Assembly: GCF_000002235.5 (NCBI RefSeq)
Contig: NW_022145601.1
Coordinates: 23,167,389 to 23,231,388 of the forward strand
From: Strongylocentrotus purpuratus
Lineage: Eukaryota; Echinodermata; Echinoidea; Camarodonta; Strongylocentrotidae
Length of the DNA: 64,000 bases
Direction: 5' to 3'
How positions within the stretch are numbered: the stretch's first letter is position 1; each line of letters begins with the position of its first letter. The translations under genes and the position numbers were made by a program. The notes beneath the pieces were generated by a model. That model was not told the origin of the DNA. It worked only from the letters and a program-made list of their open reading frames with translations, and did not search any database. Positions 41,388-52,599 of the stretch are shown here, in pieces.

Positions 41388-41604
41388 TCTCTCTCTCTCT
41401 CTCTCCCTCCCTCCCTTCCACCCTCTCTCTCTCTCTCAATCTCTCTCTTTCTCTCCCCCCCCCCCCCCACTCTCTCTCTCACTCTCTCTCCTTCCCCCTC
41501 TCTCCCTCTATCTCTCCCTCCCTCTGAGTGTAGTGATGGTTATTTTACCTGACTGCTAAGAGAGCATAAATGCCTGTTAGTAAGCGACCGACGGCTTTAG
41601 GTCT

Positions 41605-41640
<36 letters not shown>
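41388..41640. repeat. (CT)n and poly(C) simple sequence
   Basis: CT-rich runs at about 41388-41525 and 41608-41640 with a C run at 41455-41468. They flank a SINE fragment. Open frames here are S/L repeats only. Confidence 0.85.
41530..41605 (-). mobile_element. SINE fragment (central/3' region)
   Basis: On the minus strand it reads CTAAAGCCGTCGGTCGCTTA then ATTTATGCTCTCTTAGCAGTC, matching the body of the SINE at 53621-53860. The tRNA-related head is missing. Confidence 0.7.
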
Positions 41641-42188
41641 GTTCGTCCTCAATCTCTATCCCCTCGACTCATTGTGGTGTTGTCAGGAATTCTTTTTTTA
41701 CGTAATTTACCAAAACAAGTCGTTCTTTTACTCTATTCTGATGCTTCCTATACGAAAAAACACCTTTTGAAATATATCATAAAGCTATGTACCCTATTCT
41801 TTAAAATATAAAAGAAGAATATACCTCAATAGGAATTATCGTATACGATTCAATTTCTAATTTTCTATATACATTTATGCAAAAATAACTTTCATCTAAA
41901 AACAAATATTCTTCCTATCCCTCGGCTGTAGCCGGATATCAGCAACGAAATGATGCGTGTATTACATCTCCATCAGCAGTTCACTTAATCATATTTACTG
42001 AGAAGAAAGTGATGAAATACTATTTAAATTAAACTTGCTCTTTTAGTTAAAATGCGTGTACCCGATGCCTTCCTGCCCTACTATCAAGAGATTAGATGAC
42101 ATTATACCAACTCCTTCCTCTCGAAGACGGCTCATCAGCTCTTCCCTTTAGTCCTCCTTCTTCTGTCTTTTGTCAGAATAGAAGTCAT

Positions 42189-42278
42189 GGCCCTATTTCA
42201 TGAAATTTGTTAACAAATGCAAATTTTCATTGTAGTTTAGCATTTGTTGTTGATAACAAGTTTTATGAAACAGGGCCC
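42189..42278. mobile_element. GGGCCC-ended MITE, short copy
   Basis: A 90-bp foldback: GGCCCTATTTCATGAAATTTG ... then ATAACAAGTTTTATGAAACAGGGCCC on the right. Same family as 31159-31294. Confidence 0.75.
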
Positions 42279-42584
42279 TAATCAGCACATTTAACTTCCT
42301 GAGGACAAATGTTTAGATGTCTTTAATGCTGATTTACTAGCTCTCCGCTTTGCTAAGGTTACCCTCTCCGATATCAAAAAGCTGCCTACAATGGTATGCC
42401 ACTGAATTCAGGTAACTCAAATGGCAAGTCCGACCCATTCGCAAGCTGAATTAAATGAATGGAGAGAGAGAAAAAAATCAGCGAAAGTCTCATCAAAATC
42501 GGATGCAAATAAGAAAGTTATGAAATTTTAAAGCTTTGGATAAGTTCGTCAAACAGTGATATTATGAATCACGTATAGGCTGTA

Positions 42585-43490
42585 GGATAGTGGGGAGATT
42601 AATGTAATAAATATTAAAATTATTCGTCGCTTATAAAAAAGAAACAAGTAATGATATCAGTATTCTTTCAGCTTCTGCACTGCTGTTTGTTTAATTGCTT
42701 CAGACCTTTTCAGCCACCACAAAATATATGTCATACATTGGTAATTAATTTGTTATGACTTAATGAATTCAAATTGTTAATAAACCAACAACATTACAGA
42801 TTTGCTACAAAAGTGAACATACTTTGAAGTTCTGAGTATAATATTTCTAAAGTTTAAAATGCTCGTTATACTAATAGGACACTGCTTCAATGTATATATA
42901 TAACACACGCTCTACTAGTGGGGAGTTAATGGAAAAGTAATACAATTATAATAACAGAAAATGTTCAAATCCTGATTGCTTATGGTAATCAGTTAACATA
43001 CTTTCAAAGTTCTAAGTAATATTTTTAAAGTTTAAATTGCTCTTTACACTTAAAGGAAACTTTAAATCTGAGATAGATGTATATTATTTACTTCTTCAAT
43101 GTAGTTATTCAAAACTATAGTGGGGAGATTAATTGAATTTTAATACATATAAAGACGGAATATGTTCAAAGATCAGTATTCATACAGCTTCTGCAGACTG
43201 CACTGTTGTTTGTGTAATTGCTTCAGGCCTTTTCAGCCGTCACAAAATATATGTCAGACATTGGTATTTAACCTGCAAAAGCTAGAGTTTTTACATAACA
43301 TTATCTTGTACATCGAACAAGCACCTATAAATGTATGAAGATTATAAAACCGTACAAAGGTGAAGTCTTTAAGATTTATTAAGCAAATTCAAATTATAAA
43401 TACATCAACAAAATTACGGATTTGCTACAAAAAGAATACATACTTTGAAGTTCAGAGTAGTATTTATTAAGTTTTAATAGCTTGTTTCCA
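42585..43490. repeat. satellite-like array, left of Ly6 unit C
   Basis: About two copies of the repeat seen left of units A and B, marked by ACTTTGAAGTTCTGAGTATA (near 42831), a diverged copy near 43007, and ACTTTGAAGTTCAGAGTAG (near 43441). Confidence 0.85.
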
Positions 43491-43515
43491 TGGGTTTCTG
43501 GTAAACCTGTGGTAT

Positions 43516-44901
43516 TTATTTATTTCACTTCTTTATTCAGGGTAGTTTGTTCAGTATACAAAAATAAAAACCTGGTCTTCCACAGAGCCCTGATTATAAC
43601 AACTGCACATGAAAAGTACATGAATTACAATTAGAACTGTACAATATCAAATCATAACATTTAACACAATTTATGCATGGTTTTAGAAAATGATAAAAAT
43701 CAACTTTAAAAATAAGTTAAACAAAATATTGGTAATACATTAATTGACTATAATATTACACAAAAGAACAACAGTTAATTAATTATAAGTATACTAACAT
43801 TACATTATAAGCATGGTATGGTAATGGAGTCAAGTAACATGACAAAAACTGAATCATAATAGATAATGAGAAAAAAAACTGTGATAAACATGTAAGAGCT
43901 TTAATCTGTTGGTATGAAAAGTGCATTAAATGTAGTGATGAGGGCGGTCTCACATGAATGATTAGGTCGAAAATCGAACTGTTTGGGGGTAAAGGACAAA
44001 CCAAATCCAAAAATACTTACCTTTAATAGAAGCAGAAAAATCAGACAAACCAATCAAAACAAGTTTGAGCAAAATCGGATAACTAATAAGAAAGTTATGA
44101 GTTTTTGAAAAAGTATGTAAAAAACTATGGAACAATGAAAAGCACAAGACAAATTGGGAACTCATTTATCAGTCTGTGACGTCATGTCCTCACTATCCAC
44201 TAATTATATTCTTTATATTGATAATATAAATTTCCTATTTTCCCCCTAAGAATCTGATTTCTTCACACCAGCATCCAATTTAGATTGTTAGTAATATGTT
44301 TTTGTGTGGATGCACTAATATAGAGTAATTTTTTTCCAGTTAAATCGTGAAAAATGTAAATTATGGTAAACTATTTATATAAAAATCAATAATTATGAAT
44401 ATACGATATTCAGAAAATAGTATCGATTCTTCAATGTTCATAAAAGATTTTGTGAAATGTCACGCACGCAATATCATACAAATCATATAACCTGGGCAAA
44501 GGTAAGGGGGAATCAAGTTTTGGGGGATAAAAAGCGAAATTTATGGGATTAAACTATATAAAGCAATTGATAAATAGTAAGGACCTGAAGTCACAAACTA
44601 ATATCTAAATTCACAATTTGTGTAGTGATTTTCATTGTTCCATAGTTTTACATACTTTTTCAAAATACATAACTTTCTTATTAGTTATCCGATTTTACTT
44701 AAACTTTTTGTGATTGGTTTGTCTGATTTTTCTGCTTCTATTGAAAGTAAGTTATTTTTGGAGTGGACTCGTACTTTAAGTGGTCGTTTTTCCTGACAGA
44801 AATTCAAGGAGAATCCTATTCACTGCCTTTTCTATTATTTTGGATAAGATGGGGAGAATGGCTATTGGCCTATAATTAGGTACTTGAAATTTATATTGTG
44901 T
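43516..44901 (-). mobile_element. LINE fragment with reverse transcriptase motifs, interrupted by a MITE
   Basis: Inserted in the 3' flank of gene C; unit B reads GTGGTATGACGG across the site. On the minus strand 44890-44780 encodes VPNYRPIAILPILSKIIEKA and onward, and 43987-43920 encodes FRPNHSCETALITTFNAL; these are adjacent motifs of a CR1/Jockey-type reverse transcriptase, split by the 783-bp MITE at 43993-44775. The 3' end, about 43760-43516, ends in TGAATAAAGAAGTG and ATAAATAAA. The upstream RT, the endonuclease and the catalytic YADD region are missing. Confidence 0.85.
43993..44775. mobile_element. long-TIR MITE nested in the LINE
   Basis: Arms of about 150 bp (for example GAAGCAGAAAAATCAGACAA on the left and its complement near 44720-44740), with a TTAA-type target (GTAA at 43989-43992, TTAA at 44776-44779). 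The phrase AAAATCGGATAACTAATAAG lies in the left arm; a related fragment is at 42470-42540 (AAAATCGGATGCAAATAAG). Non-coding. Confidence 0.82.
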
Positions 44902-44925
44902 GACGGTTTGGTGAAACGCTGTCAG

Positions 44926-45053
44926 GGGCCCGATTCATAAACCTTGGTATCAATGTCTAGTGTCTTATTTGCGTTCAGCCAATCAAATGCAACGATTTCA
45001 GTAGCTTGTATTTTGCAACGTGTTATTGATAACATGTTTAATGAACAGGGCCC
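44926..45053. mobile_element. GGGCCC-ended MITE, 3' flank of gene C
   Basis: Positional homologue of 31159-31294 (GGGGCCCGATTCATAAA ... ATGAACAGGGCCC), so it was inserted before B and C separated. Confidence 0.75.
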
Positions 45054-45130
45054 TTGTGTCGTTTGGTTTCGAATTGGGGTCAGTCTGGTCACAATTATTG
45101 GGGGATAATAATTGAATTTCCCTTTATTTA

Positions 45131-48100
45131 TTACAGTGCTAGGGCCAAGAACTGACCCAAGAAAAATGCGAGTATGCTCATGATCATTGCAGAACCATCA
45201 GACCGACCCCGATTGCAAAGGGAACCTAAACAACACTTCATATCGTAATCCAGACTGGCGATACTAACGCTCTTGTCCTCCCGATATGGATGGTTGGCTC
45301 TATCGCAACCGATTCCAAATGTCTGGCATCCACGCCGAACGTCTTCTACCCCCTCGATGAATGTGACTGCAATCTACGGAATGGTAAAGTAATGAAAAAT
45401 GAAATAAATAACAACATCAATTATTTTTAATGATAACAATATTGATTTTAATTAACAAAATTGTTTTAATAATAATTAATTATTTAATAATAATGATTTA
45501 ATTTAATAATAATGAAAAATTAATGTAATTATAATAATAATAATGATGATAATAATAATAGTAATAATCATAATAATAATAATAATAAAAACAATAATGA
45601 TAATAATAATAATGATAAAAATGAATAGGCCTAATAGTAGTCGTAATGATGATAATAATAATGATGATAATGATGATAAATGATAACACAAATAATAATG
45701 ATTTAGTGATAATGATGATAATGATGATTATATAATGAAATACATGTAAACAATCACAACGGCTTTCAAAAATTAGACATAGAGGAAACTTCAATATAGT
45801 CCTCCATCATGAATTATAAATTGCCACTTCATGGAATATTATGGTCCCCTGATGACCCCCCCCCCCCCCCCTCTTGCCTGTCATATTCTTCTTTGCCGTT
45901 TACTTTTAATTCAATATTTTCAAATACGTTTCTTTAGTTCTTCTCACTTTTCCTTCCTTTTCCTTTCTTCTTGCGCTTAGAAACATTGTATTAAGCGCTT
46001 TATAAATGTAATCTATTATTTGATTTGATTTGATTTGATAAGGTTTTATTCGAATATTCAACAATACAGCTGGAGGCTGATGCAAGTGAATTTACAAGGT
46101 AAAAATGATTCCATAGACATAAAAATATAATTATATGCTTTAACACTTTTAAATGAATCCAGATATAAACAGTACATAGTAAATAAATCATAAATAATGA
46201 AAACAATAATAATATTTAGTTCGGTTTGCATACTTGGATATGAAATAAATAGAAATTCAAAGGGTGTAAGATCAGATATACAGTTTGAGAGTCGGTGCAG
46301 GACATTTTGATAATGTATTAAGAAAAATATTATTTTTGATCATTAAACAATTGAAACTAAATGATTAAACTGTAACATTTACATGAAGTATATATACAAA
46401 TAAATCGACTATTATTATTATTATTTTCTGCATATTTGGCATATTTGCCTTGTGGTTCAGAAGCCTCAAAAAGGGTGTCCGGATCCGGATAGCGGGTATC
46501 CTCTATCGCTCCCATAACCTTTTTGATACTTACATAACACAGACCCTGGCAGAAGGAGTACCTCAAGTCTGTGCCCTCTGGGTCGAAAGCCAGTCCACAA
46601 CTGGGGTTGAAATTACCAATGTAAGGTATCTCGCTGTGCCGACACTCGTAGCAAGTTTGGCCCATTCGATTCTCCTTTATGACGTCATCCACAGCTGCAT
46701 TGTTGCAAAAGTCGGAGTCGCAACACTGTCTGCAATCGAGTCGACCGACGAATAGATTCGTGCATCCTGTATCGCATTGTGATGGTATAAGTGAAGGAGA
46801 CTCCTCATCAAGGCAAGATCGAGTGACCCCGCGAGTGACCCCGCGAGTGACCCCGTAGGTTGAAGTTCTCAGCGAAATCATTGTCTGTATTTTTAATGAG
46901 ACGATGTAAAAAAAAATAAAAAAAAAAAAAAACCTCTTACTGCTATACTTCTAAACATAATAACAATATTTCTACTCCCACTAAAATAATACTCAATGTA
47001 ATAATATTAATAATAACAATAATAATAAAAATTCACTTTAAAATAGTGCTTTGAGTACTCTTTTGATAGTAAATTTCAGTATCGACACGCACATACTTTT
47101 GAAGAAGAGGAACAGAGGCAACTTTAAAGTGTGTCCATCTAAACCGAATCTATGTCTATAGTTGGCTCTGAGTGGAGATACTTATGTAAAATTGATAGGC
47201 CTTATCACCAAAGCCCATTATACAAATAGATATGCCCAACTCAGTTTAGGGTACATTGCAACACTTTCAACAATCTGGATATCTAACGAATATTTTTACA
47301 CTATGTCACTAGAGCCATATCTATGATACTACAAGCAGTTGAAATATTTCGTGGCACTAGATCATTTTCGTAATATGCAAAAAACCTTTGTTAAATACCT
47401 TTTATATTTTTTTCCACAAGTTACGTATAATTGCATTTCAATCGTCAAAATGGATATTACATACAGTAATTGTATTTATACGACAGACAAACATTCGTAT
47501 TAGCTAAAATAAATATTTTGTAACTATGCACTTATCAAAGATTTATTTATTACATAATAAACATTGTTTTATTTGAGGAAGGTCCATGCCTATTTATTTT
47601 TTCTCGACGAAATGACTGCCAATACTCCTTATCAACTCAACTTACAAGACAAGTCCCAGTACATTCCGTGTCTGTATCGACGTTGTTTTGGCTTGGTGCA
47701 GAGCAGTCGGTCACGTCGAAAACACCTTTTTCTTGGTCGAAGGGGACGTCTTCTTGGCAGGTATAGCATGTGACAGCACTGGACATGGTCACACATCCTG
47801 TGACCAAAAAGAGGTTAACATTTCATATCAAGTCCTTTTTGTTTTTTAATGTTGAGCCAATATTGAATGCCATTCATTCTCATTTTTAGCCAGTATAAAT
47901 TTTCGAGCTGTAGAAAATAAAATTAGAAGTGTTGAACCTGACATATTGTCTCAGGCAAGATCATATGCCGAACTCAAATTATGCCAAGGGTTTAAGTTTT
48001 CTTCTTCTTTAAGTCATAATCGTAAATAATACAGTAATGATTATTATGATCGATGTTAGATTTATTTTTTATTATCATGCTCTGACTATCATGTTTATGT

Positions 48101-48750
48101 CACTACTTTTACTATGGTTCACTTCTTAAACCATATTGGATTTATTTGTACTTTGTTTACTTTGTTCGTATTCTACTTTTCTTGAATAAAGAAATTATAT
48201 CAACATCATATAATAATAATCAAAATGTTATGATTTCGGTATCATGAAAATAATGATGTATTGCATGGGCAAAATTGAACGAACAGTACAAATATCAAAC
48301 TTCAAAAGGATTATCATACAAGCATAGCAAATAGGAATATAAAGTTCTCAAGTGGTGGTATAAAAAAGGTATACTCAGAAGGATTATCAAACAACCATGG
48401 CAAAAAGTAATATGAACATTAAAAAAAAATGGTAAAAGAAAGAAAAAGATAAGCCGGCATAACTGCGTTGGTAAGGAAGGAATTAATAAAGAAGTATATA
48501 AAATCATTCGAGCAATAAATAACAATAGTTTTGCAAATATTCATGTACAGATGTCTTACGGTTGATGCTATAGAGTCGATTTATCATAATGAATAATTCT
48601 TGATGTTACTTGTCCATAATGTCGGAAAATGTAAGCCCCAAAGATGGATCGTTTTCGTATCTTCTACATTCCAACAGATTGTTAGTATTGTTTGTATGTA
48701 AAAACTTATGCGTGTTTACCTGCAAATATGAAAAAGACAAGAAGGTCCAT
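45131..48750 (-). CDS. Ly6/uPAR-like two-domain GPI-anchored protein, gene C
   Basis: Exons 48750-48720, 47797-47646, 46884-46534, 45373-45131; 258 aa; GT-AG junctions with phases 1, 0, 0 as in A and B. Signal peptide MDLLVFFIFAG; domain 1 CYTC to CRQCCDSDFCNN with 12 cysteines; domain 2 CYECRHSEIP to CCLGSLCN with ten; tail after GRSDGS hydrophobic, ending FLALAL (GPI signal). Exon 2 is three codons shorter than A (VPFDQEKGVFDV). Exon 3 is eleven codons longer: it contains a threefold GVTR repeat from a 12-bp tandem repeat and an insertion TNLFVGRLDC near the CC motif. No stop or frameshift. The most diverged of the three, with all framework cysteines kept. Ligand unknown. Confidence 0.88.
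45415..45735. repeat. (GATAAT)n-type microsatellite, intron 3 of gene C
   Basis: Long imperfect AAT/GAT tract, homologous in place to those in genes A and B but about twice as long. Open frames over it are I/Y/N repeats only. Confidence 0.85.
45958..46250. repeat. retroposon-like tails in intron 3 of gene C
   Basis: GCGCTTAGAAACATTGTATTAAGCGCTTTATAAATG is a tail-like motif as at 10680-10820. It is followed by (GATTT)n and, on the minus strand, a fragment ending GAATAAAACCTTATC(AAATC)n. Probably two retroposon 3' ends meeting tail to tail; no coding part. Confidence 0.45.
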
Positions 48751-48839
48751 TTCTAGTTTTTCAATCGAAGGCACGTGAGAAAGTTGTAGCTTACTTCTGT
48801 TAGTTATCAAGAGACAAAGAAAATGGAAGAAATAGGATT

Positions 48840-50512
48840 ATAATAATCAGGGAAAATGATTGTCTTCTTTAATGTATATCAGGACATCGTGTATGATGGC
48901 AACATTTTAGTCATCTGAATGTACATGGTTTGGACCAACGGAATAGTTAGATACTTGAGCAAATTCGCTAGCTTTTAGATTTATTTTTTTCGCTCAAGTT
49001 TGTTCTAAATGACCAAATGTACAGTGGTTTTCTTTCAAAAGGAAACCCGGATTTTCCCATCAGTTTAAAAACGAGATGATTGTGTTATATAAAATGGAGT
49101 CTTATTATTTATGTCCGAATTCAATTCATCTTCTTGAATATTTTACGATGTTTTCATGCATGAATGAATTGGAAATATTTTAAGTGAGTGATGTCAAAAG
49201 TAGTTTGCGCACAGAAATGGGTGATAAAGATATTCAAGAACAAATAATTGATAGTGCATTGTGTTTCTTATCATGTATTAGACCAGCCAAACATTTAAAA
49301 AAAGGCTTTAGAAAAATCTCCCATGGCATTTTGGGGGTAATGCATGACATTCATGCTAACAATACTAGGAGATACTGAGGGAAGGGGAGCATGCCACGCA
49401 ATTTATTTTTGTTATACTTAGAATGCCATTTTGTCTCCTAATTGGAAAGAATGTAAAAAATCATGATTGTTTTTATTTTTTGACCAAATATAAATTATAT
49501 GATAAAAATCTTTCAATTGATATAATTTTCATTATTAGTTAGAAGCAAAAAAACCTGATTAATATACGTTTGAAATTTGGATACTTCACACATATTTATG
49601 GTGCAATGAAACATAAAATTGTAACGTACTCAGAATATGGGGTTTGTTAATAAATTAATCATATTTCGAGGTTTTTAAAACGCCATAAATTTGTACGATT
49701 GAACACTTTTTATTAAGTTTACATATGAGATGTTGTTATGTAACACGCGTAAAAGAAATGAGCAGATGATCTGAAGGATAAATCATTTTGTTTTCCAAAA
49801 ATTAATTTATGTCATTTTAGACGATACGCATTTTGAGTGGAAACACTGTACATATTTACATCTTCAATGAACAACAAAATTACCCACCCACCAAAGTTAT
49901 TTTTTTAATAGAGACATCTTACAAAATCTTATTGTAAAAAAAAATAAAAATACATCTAAGACGTTTGAAGCAGCGAGGAACTATGAATCATATTAAAAAT
50001 CAAAGTATCATTTTCCAGGTGACCAGTTTACAAGGCATTGCGTAAAATTCAATAAAGAACCGTTCAGAATATAAAACGAAAGAGAAAAGAAGGTGTTAAC
50101 AAATTACTATTTACCACTTTTATCGCGTATCGTCGCTCCGAATTTTCCATTTACAGTGAACTAGAGATGTGTTCGATGCAATAAGGCAAATAAGGCACTG
50201 ATGGAGGCTATTGCCACGGTGAAACAAGAAGCTCCACCCTTTGATGGATGACTATTTTTTGCCTACAAGACGCCTGTGATCATAACAATATATATTGCTA
50301 TAATATTAGATAGCTAAGATACTGTCTGCGCATGGGCAGATAAAGGTCATATGTGATAAAATTGTAAACATTAGCACGTATTCTATTTGGTGGGTTTCCT
50401 ACAGTACATTTTATGATACAAGCAGGGAGGTGAAAGAAGGGAGTGGTAACTCTTGTAATTTAAGTAAACGCATTCGTGAGTTCTAAAGCGTAACAATGGG
50501 ATGTGTAACATT
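48840..50512. other. 5' flank of gene C
   Basis: Diverged but partly alignable with the flanks of A and B. The block around 49900-50260 is the best conserved and includes the candidate upstream exon end at 50115. A 64-codon open frame at 49184-49378 resembles nothing I know and is not annotated. Confidence 0.5.
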
Positions 50513-50689
50513 CAGGCACGTAGCCACGGGGGGGGGGGGGGGGGGGGCGTGCCCCCCCCCCCCAAATTTTCCAAGATCGGTTGCACTTTTTTAGACCCCC
50601 TTTTTTTTTTACCTCGATAGATTATGTATGTGCCCCCCCCCCCAAAAAAAAAAAAAAAAAAAAAAAATTAAACTCTGACTACGTGCCTG
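50513..50689. mobile_element. hAT-type MITE made largely of homopolymers
   Basis: A 177-bp element with inverted ends CAGGCACGTAG / CTACGTGCCTG and an exact 8-bp duplication GTAACATT (50505-50512, 50690-50697), both standard for hAT. Inside are a G run of about 18, C runs of about 12 and an A run of about 24. Confidence 0.9.
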
Positions 50690-50697
50690 GTAACATT

Positions 50698-52140
50698 CCA
50701 CTTGGCTTTGAAGTTCCATGCTCCGAACCGCGCTTTCACTGCGGAGAATTTCGGAGGCCATGCTCCAGTTTCACATTTATTACAAAATGTCAAATTACCG
50801 GCAAAATTTCAGTGGAAATTATAAACTTTTTATGGAGAATGTAATGGGAATAGTGCATCAAACATGTTTTCCAATTTAGTACTCCGCCCTTCCTTTAATT
50901 TGTGTGCCAGAGCTAGTAAAAGAAAAATTAGATCCTGACAAAAAGTCAATATTTTAGGATAATGGCTTGGACTGCCTGGAAAATGGAAATGGCATATTAT
51001 TTTACCCGATCTGAACTTGATATGATCTGACTGTGGACGGGATTCAGACGAGATGGACGTATTGAGGACTGTTTATGAACGAATTATGATCGTATTATAG
51101 TCATTATTCACACATTCTGCCCCGGCCACAAGCCGTTTTACGATTTTCTAGGACGGTTCCAGAACGTGATGAGAACTAGTTTGGTGTGATGAAAAAGCGG
51201 ACCGTAGATTTCATGATTTTGGGGTCGGTCGCAAAGGGTAATACGACTTAATTCTTCCTGGTGTTGTTGGTGAAAAAGTCGCAAAGCCTTGTTTTAGTTG
51301 GGGGTAGGGGTGTACGTAGGGGGGGGGTCGAACCCCACCTCTCATTTTTTGTTGTGTTTGTGTTTAGGAGGAAACCCCCACCCCCTCATTTGTTTTTTTT
51401 TGCTAATGGGTGACCAAAAAAAGGTGACGTTACCCCCCCCCCCCCTCCCCCCAACGGAACGTAAAGTCGATCGGCTAATTTTCAAATTTTCGGCACAAAA
51501 CAAGATCTCTTCAATAGTCGGTGAGACACATTAATGCAATAGATCTTTGGTCCATGTCAAGCTTCATTTCCAAAACCAAAACTGTTTAATTGATAGTTTT
51601 TTTTTTGTATTGCAGTATACGATAACACACCACATATAATATACAATATCCAACATAGGCGGCATAAGTTAATGCAGTGCCGCTCCGCCCTTACTGAGAA
51701 AATTGTATAAGAATTGTATATACAATATTTAACATTGGATTTAGATGGGCGCATCCAATATACCTCTGTTTGAACCCAGAAAAGGCCAGAGGTAACGCCC
51801 TTCTTGCTCCTAATTAAAGTATACACCAGTGGTCAGGCGCGTACGCAAGGGGGGGGGGTTGGGGTTTGGGTCGAAACCCCCCCCCCCACACACACCTCAA
51901 TTGTTTTGTATGTGTGTGTAAAGTTTAAAGGGTGACCAAAAAAACTGACCTTACCACCCCCCCCCCCCCTACTGAACGAAGTATCGGTTGGCATAATTTT
52001 TCAATTTCCGGGACCAAAACAAATAAATAAATGTTCTTACCGCCCAACTCCCCCCCCCCCCCCCCCCCCCCCCCACTGAGTCGTTGCGAAATTTTCCCTC
52101 AAAAACTGGACAAAAAAAAGAATGTGCTATAACTCCCCCC
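50698..52140. other. unit C-specific insert, no gene seen
   Basis: Unrelated to units A and B. Includes two copies of the poly(C)-bearing dispersed repeat (51290-51510, 51834-52110), the second starting CAGGCGCGTACGCAAGGGGG like a hAT end, with C runs up to 24 bases near 52051-52074. Confidence 0.55.
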
Positions 52141-52599
52141 CGTCCCCCGCTTTATGAGAAGGATCTTAAAGTAACAACAACTTTACAGCGACGCTGCTAT
52201 ACAAAGTTTGGTTGTGTTGATTAAGATTAAGTAGCTGCCTGGCCTGTCGAACCAAATATCGTGTTTGATTCAACTGATTGAATTGAAGAAAATATCAAAT
52301 GAATGAACGGTAAAATGAAAGAAAAATAATTTTCCTCTAACTACTATTCATCGTAAGTCCTAAATAAATTCACTTCGAATGACAGGTCAATATATATTTT
52401 ACAGCTTTAGTATCATCAACAACAACACGTGATCTATGGGGCTTTACTGAAGAGAAGTTCTCAACGACAAGATAAAGAAACCATACAGCATTTAGCGCTA
52501 TAAAGTAACACAATCGCAAAGAAACAGATAAGCTTGATATCTCGGTTTCTACTAATCGAGGAGAACAATAACCCAAAATACGCATTTCAGAAATACTCT

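Larger units (their letters stand above)
39904..42580. other. inter-unit spacer, no gene seen
   Basis: Holds the TTTCCCGG cluster, CT-rich and poly(C) tracts (41102-41120, 41388-41525), a minus-strand SINE fragment and a short GGGCCC-ended MITE. About 40830-41110 and 41640-41960 are related to 52900-53155 and 53270-53580 in unit C. Confidence 0.55.

Noticed and set aside
49184-49378. 64-codon frame MSDVKSSLRTEMGDKD... as a small gene
   Set aside because: No recognised family, no paralogue in units A and B, and AT-rich context. Length is within chance expectation.
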